Counted from the stretch's first letter, positions 7,482 to 17,513 are shown. The stretch: DNA of 35,652 nt from Pseudoprimorskyibacter sp. (GCA_029251265.1 JAQXDR010000011.1:1-35652), one strand, 5' to 3'. The notes: generated from the letters alone by a model not told the origin. Numbers and translations: made by a program.

Positions 7482-8636
7482 ATGATAAAAGAACAACCGG
7501 CAACGCGGCCGAAAAATCCGCGTTTTTCATCTGGCCCATGCGCCAAACCTCCTGCCTTTTCACTGCAAAGACTGGCTGACGCACCGCTGGGACGCTCGCA
7601 TCGCGCTGGTGTGGGCAAAGCCAAATTGAAGACAGCCATCGAAGACACCCGTGAGGTGTTGGGCATACCCGCTGACTATAAAATCGGGATCGTGCCCGCA
7701 TCCGACACAGGAGCCGTCGAGATGGCGATGTGGTCCCTGCTGGGCGCCAGACCAGCAACAATGGTTGCCTGGGAAAGCTTCGGATCAGGCTGGGTCACGG
7801 ATGTTGTAAAACAGCTCAAGATCGAGGCCGATGTTAAAACGGCTGATTATGGCGAGATCGTTGACCTGAATGCTGTAGATTTCGATACAGACGTTGTCTT
7901 TACGTGGAACGGCACGACGTCCGGTGTGCGTGTGCCCAATGGTGACGCGATCCCATCAAATCGTGCAGGTTTGACAATTTGTGATGCGACCAGCGCTGCC
8001 TTCGCACAGGATTTACCTTGGGACAAGCTGGATGTGACGACATTCTCTTGGCAAAAGGTTCTGGGGGGCGAGGCCGCTCATGGCATGATCGTCCTTGGCC
8101 CACGTGCTGTGGAACGTCTTGAAAGCTATACTCCGCCATGGCCCCTGCCCAAAATTTTTCGCCTGACCAAAGGTGGCGAGCTGATTGAGGGCATTTTTTC
8201 AGGCGCTACGATCAATACCCCTTCGATGCTGGCGGTCGAAGATTACCTGCTGGCGCTGGACTGGGCCAAATCCGTGGGTGGTTTGCAGGGGTTGATCGCA
8301 CGGGCAAATTCCAACGCACAGGCCATTCACGACTTCTGTGATGCGCATGACTGGATCACCAATCTGGCCAAGGACCCTGCGACGCGATCAAACACCAGCG
8401 TGTGTCTGAAATTTAACGACGCCCGGATTTCCAACGGCCCCGCCTTTGCCAAAACCATCGCTAAAAGACTGGAGTCAGAAGGCGTTGCCCTCGACATAGG
8501 TGCCTACCGCGATGCACCTGCAGGGCTCAGGATTTGGTGTGGTGGCACCGTTGAAACATCCGATATTCAGGCGATGTTACCGTGGCTTGCTTGGGCATTT
8601 GAGACGGAAGTCGCTCTGTTGAGTGATGCCGCATAG
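7482..8636 (+). CDS. serC: Phosphoserine aminotransferase SerC
   Basis: A 384-residue class V PLP-dependent aminotransferase that converts 3-phosphohydroxypyruvate and glutamate to phosphoserine, the second step of serine synthesis in the cytoplasm. It starts with the usual [13 protein letters not shown]. The PLP-binding lysine is K192 in [15 protein letters not shown], and [20 protein letters not shown] forms the substrate and PLP phosphate region. Length is normal for the alphaproteobacterial form. The ATG at 7482 follows a structured leader, and serA lies about 200 bases downstream on the same strand, so the two likely act and may be transcribed together. Confidence 0.97.
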   Translation: MIKEQPATRPKNPRFSSGPCAKPPAFSLQRLADAPLGRSHRAGVGKAKLKTAIEDTREVLGIPADYKIGIVPASDTGAVEMAMWSLLGARPATMVAWESFGSGWVTDVVKQLKIEADVKTADYGEIVDLNAVDFDTDVVFTWNGTTSGVRVPNGDAIPSNRAGLTICDATSAAFAQDLPWDKLDVTTFSWQKVLGGEAAHGMIVLGPRAVERLESYTPPWPLPKIFRLTKGGELIEGIFSGATINTPSMLAVEDYLLALDWAKSVGGLQGLIARANSNAQAIHDFCDAHDWITNLAKDPATRSNTSVCLKFNDARISNGPAFAKTIAKRLESEGVALDIGAYRDAPAGLRIWCGGTVETSDIQAMLPWLAWAFETEVALLSDAA

Positions 8637-8835
8637 CGCCCTCGTAAAACTTGTGCCGCTGATCGAAATCAAGCGAACCAATTTTGCGCACCGCACCCCT
8701 GACCAAGATTGGGCAGGGATACCAAACAGCACACACGGTCCGCCTGACTGACTAAGGCTGTTTTGGTCCGAACACACATATGCTCGTCCTAGTGAAGGGG
8801 CGAACGTCTTTCACGCTCTTTCAGAGAAACATACA

Positions 8836-10431
8836 ATGACACCCAAAGTACTCGTATCCGACAAACTTAGCGAAACCGCCGTTCAGATTTTCCGTGATCG
8901 CGGCATTGACGTGGATTTCATGCCAGAATTGGGCAAGGACAAAGAAAAGCTCGCTGAGATCATTGGCCAGTATGACGGACTGGCTATCAGATCGGCAACC
9001 AAGGTCACTCCCAAGATCCTCGCCGCTGCGACAAACCTGAAGGTGATTGGTCGCGCCGGTATTGGCACGGATAATATCGACAAAGAGGCCGCGTCGAAAA
9101 AAGGGGTCATTGTCATGAACACCCCCTTTGGCAATATGATTACAACGGCCGAACATGCGATCGCAATGATGTTTGCCGTCGCCCGTCAGATCCCAGAGGC
9201 CAGCGCCTCGACCCATGCGGGCAAGTGGGAGAAGTCCAAGTTCATGGGCGTTGAGTTGACGAACAAAACCCTTGGCGTCATCGGCGCAGGCAACATTGGC
9301 GGCATTGTCTGTGACCGCGCGCGTGGTCTGCGCATGAAAGTTGTAGCCTACGACCCTTTCCTGTCCGAGGAAAAAGCCGCAGAAATGCAGGTTGAAAAGG
9401 TGACATTGGACGAGCTGCTGGCCCGTGCCGATTTTATCACTTTGCATGTGCCTGCCACCGACCAGACACGCGGGATGTTGAACCGAGAAAAACTGGAAAT
9501 GACCAAAAAAGGCGTGCGGATCATCAACTGCGCACGTGGTGGCTTGGTAGACGAGGACGCCCTTGCCGATCTTTTGAAATCTGGTCACGTTGCAGGTGCA
9601 GCTTTTGATGTCTTTGCCGACGAACCAGCAACAGAAAACCCGCTGTTTAATCTGCCCAACGTAGTGTGCACGCCCCACCTTGGGGCCGCCACAACTGAAG
9701 CCCAAGAAAATGTGGCCCTGCAAGTCGCTGATCAGATGGCAAATTACCTAAAGACAGGAGCCGTCGAAAACGCCCTGAATATGCCATCCGTCACCGCCGA
9801 AGAGGCTAAGGTCATGGGACCGTGGATAAAGCTTGCCGATTACCTTGGCAGCTTTATCGGGCAGATGACAGACGAACCCATTCAGGCCATCAACATTCTT
9901 TACGATGGTGCGGTCGCAGGAATGAACCTAAAGGCACTGAACTGCGCCGCGATTGCAGGCATTATGAAGCAGGTCAACCCTGACGTGAATATGGTCTCGG
10001 CACCGGTGATTGCCGCCGAACGCGGGGTCAAGATATCAACAACAAACCAGGCGAAATCAGGCGCCTTCGACGGATATATCAAGGTCACGGTCGTCACGGC
10101 CGAACGCGAACGCTCTGTCGGTGGCACGGTGTTCAGCGATGGCAAGCCAAGGTTTATTCAGATTAAGGGCATCAATATTGATGCAGAAATCGGGCGACAT
10201 ATGGTCTACACCACGAACGAAGACGTCCCCGGCATCATAGGCTCGCTTGGGGCAACCATGGGCACAAACGGCGTAAATATCGCAAACTTTACCCTAGGTC
10301 GCAAAGAAGCCAAAGGCGAGGCCATCGCTTTGCTGTACGTTGATGAACCTGTACCCGCCCCCGCACTTGATGCACTGCGTGCAACCGGGCTTTTCAATCA
10401 AGTCAAAATGCTCAGCTTCGATGTGGCCTAG
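8836..10431 (+). CDS. serA: D-3-phosphoglycerate dehydrogenase SerA
   Basis: A 531-residue NAD-dependent dehydrogenase that oxidises 3-phosphoglycerate to 3-phosphohydroxypyruvate, opening the serine pathway. It has the N-terminal substrate domain, the Rossmann motif GVIGAGNIGGIV (about 150), the catalytic arginine in INCARGGLVDE and the catalytic histidine in CTPHLGA. After the intervening domain (TDEPIQAINILYDG) comes a C-terminal ACT domain (VYTTNEDVPGIIGSLGATMG), the serine-sensing type of regulatory module. This is the long form. The gap of 199 bases after serC holds no gene. A hairpin follows its stop. Confidence 0.97.
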   Translation: MTPKVLVSDKLSETAVQIFRDRGIDVDFMPELGKDKEKLAEIIGQYDGLAIRSATKVTPKILAAATNLKVIGRAGIGTDNIDKEAASKKGVIVMNTPFGNMITTAEHAIAMMFAVARQIPEASASTHAGKWEKSKFMGVELTNKTLGVIGAGNIGGIVCDRARGLRMKVVAYDPFLSEEKAAEMQVEKVTLDELLARADFITLHVPATDQTRGMLNREKLEMTKKGVRIINCARGGLVDEDALADLLKSGHVAGAAFDVFADEPATENPLFNLPNVVCTPHLGAATTEAQENVALQVADQMANYLKTGAVENALNMPSVTAEEAKVMGPWIKLADYLGSFIGQMTDEPIQAINILYDGAVAGMNLKALNCAAIAGIMKQVNPDVNMVSAPVIAAERGVKISTTNQAKSGAFDGYIKVTVVTAERERSVGGTVFSDGKPRFIQIKGINIDAEIGRHMVYTTNEDVPGIIGSLGATMGTNGVNIANFTLGRKEAKGEAIALLYVDEPVPAPALDALRATGLFNQVKMLSFDVA

Positions 10432-10454
10432 GTGGTCACAGGCCTAAAATCCGC

Positions 10455-10480
10455 AAAGTCCGGCACCACTGCCGGGCTTT
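10455..10480 (+). terminator. Hairpin terminator after serA
   Basis: The arms AAAGTCCGGCA and TGCCGGGCTTT enclose the loop CCAC and pair over 11 positions with one G-T pair. It starts 23 bases after the serA stop. The following T-run is short and broken, so termination may be partial. Confidence 0.6.
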
Positions 10481-10556
10481 GTACTCTTTGGGATCATCGA
10501 AAATTTGTAATGCGGTCTCTCTTTGCATCCTTTGGTACGTTCGATAAGGCTCTGTA

Positions 10557-11297
10557 ATGAACACAGTCTACGCAATTGGCGATATTCATGGTCAGGCCGA
10601 CGCTTTGGATCAGGCCTTGGACCGGATTGAACGTGACGGGGGCCCTGACGCTCCGGTTGTTTTTATCGGCGACTATGTAGATCGCGGACCCGACAGCAAC
10701 GGCGTTTTGCAACGCCTGATCGACGGCACGGCTCAGAGACGCAACTGGACATGCCTGAAGGGCAACCACGATCGTTTGATGGCATGGTATCTGGATAATC
10801 CCGCGTATCACGATCCATATTTACTGGCAGGCTATCACTGGCTGCACGACGCAATCGGTGGCCGGCAAACCCTTGCCTCTTACGGATTGCACCTACCAGA
10901 ACGCATCCGCATGAAGGACGCAGCCACCGAGGGACGGATGGCCGTGCCACCAAGCCATCTTGCATTTTTGCGACAGCTGCCTTTGACACATAGTCTTCCC
11001 GGATATGTTTTTGTTCATGCTGGCATACGGCCCGGCATTTCAATGCAGACACAAGATCCCGAAGATCTTTTATGGATAAGACAAGGTTTTTTGGACAACA
11101 TCCAAGATCACGGCGCCTTGGTGGTACACGGCCATTCTGCTGTACCGCAGGTCACATTGTATCCCAACCGGCTGAATCTGGATGGTGGGGCTGGATACGG
11201 GCGACCTTTGACCCCGGTAGTGATCGAAGGAACCGAAATTTTTGCTCTTAAGGCCACAGGCAGACACAGACTGACGCCACAGCCTATCAGTGGTTGA
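10557..11297 (+). CDS. Calcineurin-like metallophosphatase (serine/threonine phosphatase type)
   Basis: A 246-residue metal-dependent phosphatase. The family motifs are in order: GDIHG (residues 8-12), GDYVDRGPDS, GNHDRL, HAGIRPG and VVHGHS, which together bind two metal ions and the phosphate. The closest named groups are bacterial PP2A-like serine/threonine phosphatases and ApaH-type Ap4A hydrolases. Sequence alone does not separate protein from nucleotide substrates. There is no signal peptide or membrane segment, so it is cytoplasmic. It sits between serA and a glutathione S-transferase-like gene on the same strand with its own gap of 125 bases upstream. Confidence 0.88.
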   Translation: MNTVYAIGDIHGQADALDQALDRIERDGGPDAPVVFIGDYVDRGPDSNGVLQRLIDGTAQRRNWTCLKGNHDRLMAWYLDNPAYHDPYLLAGYHWLHDAIGGRQTLASYGLHLPERIRMKDAATEGRMAVPPSHLAFLRQLPLTHSLPGYVFVHAGIRPGISMQTQDPEDLLWIRQGFLDNIQDHGALVVHGHSAVPQVTLYPNRLNLDGGAGYGRPLTPVVIEGTEIFALKATGRHRLTPQPISG

Positions 11298-11355
11298 TCA
11301 AAGCAGGCTTTCACGGCAAACAGGGGGCTGAATATAAATTGGTCTTCTCCCGCTC

Positions 11356-12027
11356 ATGCTTACTGCAAAACTCTATCATGTCCCCCTATCTCCTTTTTGT
11401 CGCAAAGTCCGTCTCAGCTTAGCTGAGAAGAAAATCGAAGTCGAACTTGCCGAAGAACGGTATTGGCAACGGGATCCGGACTTTCTGCGTCGCAACCCCG
11501 CCGCAAAGGTGCCAGTGCTGCGATTAGACGGTATGGTGATGGGCGAAAGTGCTGCCATCTGTGAGTATCTAGAGGATGCCTATCCAACCCCGCCCCTTAT
11601 GCCCAAGGGGGCCGAAGCACGCTATGAAGTGCGCCGACTGGTCGGGTGGTTTGACGACAAGTTCCATACCGAGGTCACAGCAAACCTGATATATGAAAAA
11701 GTGAACAAAAAGATTATGGGGGCAGGTTTTCCGGATAGCACCAAGGTCAAAGCGGGCGCTCGGGCAATCAAAGTACATCTTGATTATATGGCTTGGTTGC
11801 TAGACAGCCGTCGCTGGTTGGCCGGTGATGTTATGACACTTGCCGATTTTGCAGCCGCTGCGCATCTGTCCGCTTTGGATTATATATCAGATGTGGACTG
11901 GAACAGGCATGACGCAGTCAAAGATTGGTACGCCAAAATAAAAAGCCGTCCGGCCTTTCGCAGTATATTGGCCGATCAGGTGCCGGGGTTTCCAGTTCCG
12001 TCCCATTACGCAGATCTGGACTTCTAG
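11356..12027 (+). CDS. Glutathione S-transferase family protein
   Basis: A 223-residue protein with the N-terminal thioredoxin-like fold of cytosolic glutathione S-transferases: LYHVPLSPFCRKVRL at the active-site end, KVPVL with the cis-proline, and the glutathione-contacting ESAAICEYLED. The C-terminal helical domain (WLAGDVMTLADFAAAAHLS) has the conserved Asp in the N-capping box. Substrate and reaction are unknown; it may conjugate, reduce or only bind. Its stop codon TAG is followed at once by the GTG start of queG, so the two genes are probably translated together. Confidence 0.88.
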   Translation: MLTAKLYHVPLSPFCRKVRLSLAEKKIEVELAEERYWQRDPDFLRRNPAAKVPVLRLDGMVMGESAAICEYLEDAYPTPPLMPKGAEARYEVRRLVGWFDDKFHTEVTANLIYEKVNKKIMGAGFPDSTKVKAGARAIKVHLDYMAWLLDSRRWLAGDVMTLADFAAAAHLSALDYISDVDWNRHDAVKDWYAKIKSRPAFRSILADQVPGFPVPSHYADLDF

Positions 12028-13071
12028 GTGGAACTGCGGGCCGAGCTGATACGGCAGGCTCGGGCCGAGGGCTTTGATGATGTCGCTTTGTGTCGACCGG
12101 ATTCCGTGCCTTGGGTTATGCCGAAACTACTGGCATTTCTGGAGGCTGGGCACCACGGACAAATGCAGTGGATGGCAGAGCGCACGCATTGGCGCGGGGC
12201 GCCAGATCAGCTTTGGCCGGAAGCGCGCACAGTTGTTATGCTGGCCGAAAATTACGGCCCGGATCATGATCCATTAGACATTCTGGATCATCCCAATCAA
12301 GCGGCGATCAGTGTTTATGCGCAGAACAGAGATTATCACGATATAGTCAAAAAGCGGCTGAAACGGCTGGCCCGATGGTTGATTGCCACTGGTGGCGGAG
12401 AAGTTAAGGTGTTTGTAGATACCGCGCCGGTTCCGGAAAAAGCTTTGGCGCAAGCCGCTGGACTGGGCTGGCAAGGCAAACACACCAATCTGGTTTCACG
12501 ACAGTTGGGCAGCTGGTTCTTTCTGGGGGCGATATTTACAACGATTGATTTGCCGACCGACACGCCTGCGGTTGATAATTGCGGGTCTTGTCGCGCCTGT
12601 CTGGACATCTGTCCAACTGACGCCTTTCCCGCCCCCTACCAGCTGGATGCACGGCGCTGCATTTCTTATCTGACCATCGAACACAAGGGACGCGTTGATC
12701 CCGCCCTGCGGCCAGCACTCGGCAACCGGATCTATGGGTGTGACGATTGCCTGGCAGTCTGCCCTTGGAACAAATTTGCAAAACGGGCATCAGAGACAAA
12801 ATATCATGCGCGTGACGACCTAAAGGCCCCCCAATTGGCAGAGCTGGTAACACTTGATGATGCGGCGTTTCGCACCAAATTTTCCGGCAGCCCAATAAAA
12901 CGGATTGGGCGTAACCGGTTTGTACGAAACGTTCTTTACGCCATTGGAAATTCTCGCATGCGCGAGCTTTATGATTGCACACAGGCATTGACAAACGACC
13001 CTGATCCCGCTGTGGCAGATGCAGCACAATGGGCGATAGTCCGTTTATCTTGTGGTCAGTTCTCTTCCTAA
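12028..13071 (+). CDS. queG: Epoxyqueuosine reductase QueG
   Basis: A 347-residue cobalamin-dependent iron-sulfur enzyme that performs the last step of queuosine formation, reducing epoxyqueuosine in the wobble position of tRNAs with GUN anticodons. It has the DUF1730 N-terminal part with [20 protein letters not shown], which includes the catalytic Asp, and two [4Fe-4S] cluster motifs: [16 protein letters not shown] and [18 protein letters not shown]-like helices follow. The GTG start at 12028 directly abuts the stop of the upstream gene, with no room for a separate leader. Length is normal. Confidence 0.96.
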   Translation: MELRAELIRQARAEGFDDVALCRPDSVPWVMPKLLAFLEAGHHGQMQWMAERTHWRGAPDQLWPEARTVVMLAENYGPDHDPLDILDHPNQAAISVYAQNRDYHDIVKKRLKRLARWLIATGGGEVKVFVDTAPVPEKALAQAAGLGWQGKHTNLVSRQLGSWFFLGAIFTTIDLPTDTPAVDNCGSCRACLDICPTDAFPAPYQLDARRCISYLTIEHKGRVDPALRPALGNRIYGCDDCLAVCPWNKFAKRASETKYHARDDLKAPQLAELVTLDDAAFRTKFSGSPIKRIGRNRFVRNVLYAIGNSRMRELYDCTQALTNDPDPAVADAAQWAIVRLSCGQFSS

Positions 13072-13185
13072 GGCCAGCCAACGCTCAGATCACACACGCA
13101 ACTCTCTGACTATCCCAACCAAACGCAGGCATTGCCGGGTCGGGGAGAGCTTGTTAGAAGCTTACGACCGAAAAAGGAATGTAAT

Positions 13186-13866
13186 GTGCCAAGTTTGTGG
13201 AAACGGTTAAAAGCCTGGGAGAAGTCCGTTCACAACAGTTACGTTGCAGACATTAGCACCCCGGAAAATTTAAAACGCGCACGGTTTTACATGCGCTGGC
13301 TGGACCATGAGGTTCTGCGTGTCTACTGGACCAATCTGTATGAAGTTACCCCCGGTGTTTGGCGGTCCAACCACCCCACTGAAAAAAGATTCCGCGACTA
13401 TAAAGAGCAGGGGATCAACACCATCCTCAATTTGCGCGGAGCTATCGACAGACCGTTCTATAGTATCGAGCGTCAACTGTGCGACCAAATCGGATTGGAT
13501 CTGCACAGTGTAAGTATGCAAGCAAAAATCGTCCCCAAGGTAGAGACGATGAAAACGCTGATCCATTTGTTACGTACTTTGCCAAGGCCGTTCCTGATGC
13601 ATTGCAAATCAGGCGCGGATCGAACGGGCTTAGCATCCGCTGTGTATCTTTTGGTGATCGAAGGTAAACCCCTCGCCGAAGCACAGAAAATGTTATCACG
13701 GCGCTTTGTCCATTTTGATAACCGTGGAACAGGCGTTCTGGATCATATACTGCGCTGCTACGGCGTCTACCATGCGGCGACCGGGCAGGATTTTGAAACA
13801 TGGCTAGATGACGGCTATGATCCAGCGGCCATCACTGCCGATCACCTGTCCAACTATAATAAATAG
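13186..13866 (+). CDS. Tyrosine/dual-specificity phosphatase-like protein
   Basis: A 226-residue protein with the cysteine phosphatase loop HCKSGADRTG (C140, R146), preceded by a DSP-type fold (YEVTPGVWRSNHPTEKRF, GINTILNLRGA). It likely removes phosphate from a protein, a phosphoinositide-like lipid or a sugar phosphate; related bacterial proteins vary. I take the GTG at 13186 as start because AAAAAGGAA (13171-13179) lies at the right distance. The frame is open further up to a TTG at 13132, but that part (GRGELVRSLRPKK) has no family character. There is no signal peptide. Confidence 0.85.
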   Translation: MPSLWKRLKAWEKSVHNSYVADISTPENLKRARFYMRWLDHEVLRVYWTNLYEVTPGVWRSNHPTEKRFRDYKEQGINTILNLRGAIDRPFYSIERQLCDQIGLDLHSVSMQAKIVPKVETMKTLIHLLRTLPRPFLMHCKSGADRTGLASAVYLLVIEGKPLAEAQKMLSRRFVHFDNRGTGVLDHILRCYGVYHAATGQDFETWLDDGYDPAAITADHLSNYNK

Positions 13867-13886
13867 AATATCTCATATATTCAAAG

Positions 13887-13900
13887 AGATAGAACTATCT
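13887..13900. terminator. Small dyad between convergent genes
   Basis: AGATAG and CTATCT flank two A bases, in a very AT-rich gap between the stops of the phosphatase gene (plus strand) and the PPC-domain gene (minus strand). ATTATTTTAA follows on the plus strand. It is a weak candidate for a two-way terminator. Confidence 0.35.
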
Positions 13901-13906
13901 ATTATT

Positions 13907-14722
13907 TTAACTGCAACCGGAACAGGCCTCTATCATAAGTATTTCAAATGTAATCAATACGGCACCCTTACCTTCGAGTATCCGACCCTGAAACACGCCA
14001 CCGTCTGGATCAACACACACCAAATCAAGTGTGTTCGGCACACAATGCATTTGTGGAAAAAGCAACGCCTCGGAAATGGGTGACGCCATGTCACGACCCG
14101 TGGCAAATCCAGCACCAATCAGGCTTCCTATACCGAGGATATGAGCCTTTTTCCAACCTCTGTTTCGTAATACCTCTGACACAGCCGACACCAGATCCAC
14201 ATGCGGCGCAAGCCGTACCAGCGCACCATTTCCCTGCATGTTGACCGTGGACATGTGATAGATGGGAAACCCTGTCTCGGGATCTTGGCGCAGATCCAGC
14301 CGGGGGCCTTTCCAACGCCACATCACGACACGCGTGCTGTGGGCGACCGTTACTTTTCCGGGCAGTAGATGTCCCATACAGGCGCGCCCATCCTGCCACA
14401 GCGCATGGGCATGGAACCAGGGGGAATCATCGCGCCAACCCAAAAGGGCAGTTCCAGCCTGAACGTCTGCGTATTGCCCGCTGTGGGTGTCACTGTACCA
14501 CGCCGCGTGATGACCGTCAGCAGATTGCGCAGGCATGACGTAGCAATAGGGGCCCATCACCAACCCTGCCAGATCCACAGCTGCCCCATCCCAACCAGCC
14601 ACATGTGAATGCAGCACATCCAATAGATCAGCACCGGACGGCAAGGTGACTTCGATCCGCTCAACTGAACATGCCGCCTGATCAATCCGGTTGGGCACCT
14701 CAGGGCCCGGATGACGGATCAT
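13907..14722 (-). CDS. Protein with two PPC/DUF296-like domains
   Basis: A 271-residue protein. Residues about 20-140 carry the PPC (plant and prokaryote conserved, DUF296) hallmark: WFHAHALWQDGRACMGHLLP with H104, H106 and H118 as likely metal ligands, then VTVAHSTRVVMW. Residues about 170-270 look like a second, weaker copy (ILGIGSLIGAGF, GGVFQGRILEGKGAVLITFE) without the His triad. Single-domain relatives form trimers and bind metal or DNA; the role of the tandem form is not known to me. Its ATG overlaps the stop of the acyl-CoA synthetase gene, so it belongs to the same unit and may serve acyl-CoA metabolism. Confidence 0.75.
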   Translation of the reverse strand: MIRHPGPEVPNRIDQAACSVERIEVTLPSGADLLDVLHSHVAGWDGAAVDLAGLVMGPYCYVMPAQSADGHHAAWYSDTHSGQYADVQAGTALLGWRDDSPWFHAHALWQDGRACMGHLLPGKVTVAHSTRVVMWRWKGPRLDLRQDPETGFPIYHMSTVNMQGNGALVRLAPHVDLVSAVSEVLRNRGWKKAHILGIGSLIGAGFATGRDMASPISEALLFPQMHCVPNTLDLVCVDPDGGVFQGRILEGKGAVLITFEILMIEACSGCS

Positions 14723-16347
14723 TGCGGATCAGTTGGCCAAAGACCTTGCTGCTGCAAGGTTTCGCGCACCAGCTTTTTGGTAATCTTGCCGTATCCAGAC
14801 TTTGGCATTTCGCTCAGAAAAATGTAGCGATGCGGATGTTTATAGCTTGCCAACTGATCGCCAATATGTGCCGCCAGCTCGGCCGCAGAGGGCGCACTGA
14901 TCCCATCAGGTGCCACAATTACGGCAAGCCCAACCTCACCCCACTTGGGATGAGGTATTCCCAATATGGCAACCTCGCTAACGCAAGGATGGGTCAAAAG
15001 ATGTTCTTCTATTTCGCGCGGATAGACGTTTGAGCCACCCGAAATATACATGTCCGATGCACGTCCTGTGATATAAACATACCCCTGGTCGTCCATATGG
15101 CCCAAATCCCCGGTCAAAAACCACCCATTTCGAAACGCTTTTTCATTGGCGTCTGGATCATTGTAATAGCCTGCACAAACCGCAGGGCCGGCAACGCAAA
15201 TCTCGCCAGTTTCAAACGGGGCAACCGTTACGCCCGTGTCCGATTGAATTGCCACGTGCACCCCCGTACGCTCATACCCGCAAGTCCCGACACGCGCATG
15301 AGCATCGTCGAGGTGATGGTCCTCACGAGGAAGAACCGTGATCGCGCCAGTCACTTCGCCCAACCCAAAATACTGCACAAGCACCGGCCCCAATGCGCGT
15401 ATGGCATGTTTTTGATCAGCACGGTACATCGGCGCGCCTGCATAAATCACATACCGCAACGAGCTGTGATCATAGGTCTCAACAGCCTGATGTTCAGTTA
15501 GCATTTTTACAATGGTGGGAACGGTGAACATATTGGTCACACGATGCGTTTCGATCAATCGCCATGCATCCGCCGGATCAAAGCGTCCCGCTGGCATCAA
15601 GACCGAACCGACACCGGCTGCAATTTGGGCGAGCTGATGCATGCCTGCACCGTGGCTTAGCGGTGCTACGACAAGGCTCATGTCCTTCGATGGCGTGGTT
15701 GCCGGCATCAGATCGTTCAAATGGTTAAGGGTCGTGAACGTCAACTGGCCATGTGTCAGCACAACGGCCTTGGGCCGTCCCGTGGACCCAGACGTAAAAA
15801 ATAGCCATGCCGGGTCGTCACGGTCAACATCGGCATTCGGAGCTATAACTGGTAAGGTATTCTCAGCCAGATCATACAGTGTTGTGATCGGTGTGCCAAA
15901 TCCGTCTCCAATACAAATCACATCGTTCAAGCTTGGGTTTGCGGCACAGCAGGCAGTGGCATGTTCTGGAAAGTCTTCGTGACAAACCATCAACCGAGCT
16001 TGGGATTTGACGGACAAATAGGCAACTTCGTCCGGACTTTGCCGATAATTGGACGGCACCCACACAAGTCCCGCACGCCAACAGGCAAGCATAACCTCAG
16101 TCATTTCAAAACAGTTCGAGGACTGCACCAATACCCTGTCACCCGGTTCCATATTGAACTTCGTGACCATGGCCTGAGCAAGTGCAGTGACCGTTTTGTC
16201 CAGCTGGGCCCATGTTATAACCGTCTGGTCCTGAATCAATGCCGGTAGGTCAGGCAAACGCCGCGCATTACGGGTCAGAAAATGAGCAAGGTTATGGCCA
16301 CGGGTGGACCATGGCAAAGACGGGTCGCGGTTCGCATTTGCGGTCAT
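14719..16347 (-). CDS. Acyl-CoA synthetase (AMP-forming)
   Basis: A 542-residue member of the ANL adenylating enzymes, predicted to activate a carboxylic acid to its CoA ester through an acyl-AMP. Core motifs: the P-loop WLFFTSGSTGRPKAVVLTH, YFGLGEVTGAI, the hinge region FLTGDLGHMDDQGYVYITGR, ASDMYISGGSNVYPREIEEH and the catalytic lysine in SGYGKITKK. Its ATG overlaps the thiolase stop (ATGA), and the next gene overlaps its own stop in the same way. The thiolase partner suggests breakdown of a fatty, aromatic or steroid side-chain acid. The exact acid cannot be read from sequence. Confidence 0.92.
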   Translation of the reverse strand: MTANANRDPSLPWSTRGHNLAHFLTRNARRLPDLPALIQDQTVITWAQLDKTVTALAQAMVTKFNMEPGDRVLVQSSNCFEMTEVMLACWRAGLVWVPSNYRQSPDEVAYLSVKSQARLMVCHEDFPEHATACCAANPSLNDVICIGDGFGTPITTLYDLAENTLPVIAPNADVDRDDPAWLFFTSGSTGRPKAVVLTHGQLTFTTLNHLNDLMPATTPSKDMSLVVAPLSHGAGMHQLAQIAAGVGSVLMPAGRFDPADAWRLIETHRVTNMFTVPTIVKMLTEHQAVETYDHSSLRYVIYAGAPMYRADQKHAIRALGPVLVQYFGLGEVTGAITVLPREDHHLDDAHARVGTCGYERTGVHVAIQSDTGVTVAPFETGEICVAGPAVCAGYYNDPDANEKAFRNGWFLTGDLGHMDDQGYVYITGRASDMYISGGSNVYPREIEEHLLTHPCVSEVAILGIPHPKWGEVGLAVIVAPDGISAPSAAELAAHIGDQLASYKHPHRYIFLSEMPKSGYGKITKKLVRETLQQQGLWPTDPQ

Positions 16348-17513
16348 TTTGCGCGCTCTAGGATCGACACATAGTTGGCCACGGCGGCTCCTCCCATATT
16401 AAAGACACCTGCCAGATTCACATCAGGCAACTGCATGCCACCAGCATCGTCCATCAATTGCATCGCGGCCATGACATGTTGTGACACCCCCGTTGCCCCC
16501 AAAGGATGACCACGCGCTTTCAGCCCCCCGGAAGGGTTCACCGGCAACGCCCCATCTCGGGCGACAATACCCTCGCGGATAGCGCGCGCGCCCTGCCCGC
16601 GCGGCATCAAGCCCATTGCCTCGTATTCCAACAGCTCAGCGATGGTAAAACAGTCATGTGTTTCGACCAGGTCCAGATCCATCAGGTCAATACCTGCATA
16701 ATCCAGCGCCTGCGTCCACGCACGGCGAGCGCCTGCGAACTCTGTCGGATCGCGTCGTGACAGGGCCAAGACGTCGTTCGTTTGCACCCGCGACCGAAAC
16801 CGAATGGCACGTGGGGCATCCTGAGCAACTTCGGGCACCGCAAGAACGATCGCGACAGCCCCATCCGAAATCAAAGAGCAATCCATACGTCGCAGCGGTC
16901 CGGCCAGACGCGGGTTCTTTTCGCTGATCGTGTTACAAAATTGAACGCTGAAATCGCGCCGCATGTGGGCGTAGGGGTTCAAAACTCCGTTGGCATGGTT
17001 TTTCGCTGCAATCATCGCTAACGCTTTGGATTGATCGCCGTTGTCCTGAAAGTAGCGATCTGCAATCTGACCAAAAATGCCGGCAAAACCACCCTCTACC
17101 TCTGCCTCTTCATCACGGTAACACGCAGACAGGGTCACATCACCAACTTCGGCAGAACTGACACCCGTCATTTTTTCCGCCCCAATGACAAGCGCCACGC
17201 GGCCCCGTCCCGCCGCTAGAAAATCAAGCCCCGCATGCAAGGCGGCAGACCCTGTCGCACAGGCATTTTCCAGATGAACAGAAGGCACAGATGCCAATGC
17301 AGGTATTGCCATGCCAGCAAGAGCACCTTCAAATCCCTGTCTCGAAAACCCGTTGTTGTAGACCCCGACATAAAGCCCATCTATGTCTTCTGCGCCAACT
17401 TCGGCATGGCTCAGCGCTTGGGGAATGACCTCTGCCATCAAGGATTCGACATCCTCTGCATCGGACCGACCAAACCGGCTATGAGCCCAACCGATAATTT
17501 GAGCCTCTGTCAT
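16344..17513 (-). CDS. Thiolase family protein (SCP-x/lipid-transfer type)
   Basis: A 389-residue thiolase-fold enzyme that should cleave or form a beta-ketoacyl-CoA. The nucleophilic Cys85 is in LENACATGSAALHAG and the catalytic His in GGLKARGHPLGATG. The C-terminal FNMGGAAVANYVSIL replaces the second Cys motif, as in SCP-x-like thiolases. I choose ATG 17511-17513 because AAGGAGAAGG stands just before it on the minus strand; the frame is open about 20 codons further up without family character. First gene of the three-gene unit with an acyl-CoA synthetase and a PPC protein; a dyad about 130 bases upstream may control it. Confidence 0.9.
   Translation of the reverse strand: MTEAQIIGWAHSRFGRSDAEDVESLMAEVIPQALSHAEVGAEDIDGLYVGVYNNGFSRQGFEGALAGMAIPALASVPSVHLENACATGSAALHAGLDFLAAGRGRVALVIGAEKMTGVSSAEVGDVTLSACYRDEEAEVEGGFAGIFGQIADRYFQDNGDQSKALAMIAAKNHANGVLNPYAHMRRDFSVQFCNTISEKNPRLAGPLRRMDCSLISDGAVAIVLAVPEVAQDAPRAIRFRSRVQTNDVLALSRRDPTEFAGARRAWTQALDYAGIDLMDLDLVETHDCFTIAELLEYEAMGLMPRGQGARAIREGIVARDGALPVNPSGGLKARGHPLGATGVSQHVMAAMQLMDDAGGMQLPDVNLAGVFNMGGAAVANYVSILERAK

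Noticed and set aside
7212-7496. A 94-codon minus-strand frame in the serC leader
   Set aside because: No family features, and it overlaps both the serC start and the pseudogene start; more likely chance.
8821-9723. A 300-codon open frame on the minus strand opposite serA
   Set aside because: serA on the plus strand has full family sequence here; the antisense frame is Cys/His-rich without any domain and looks like a codon-bias shadow.
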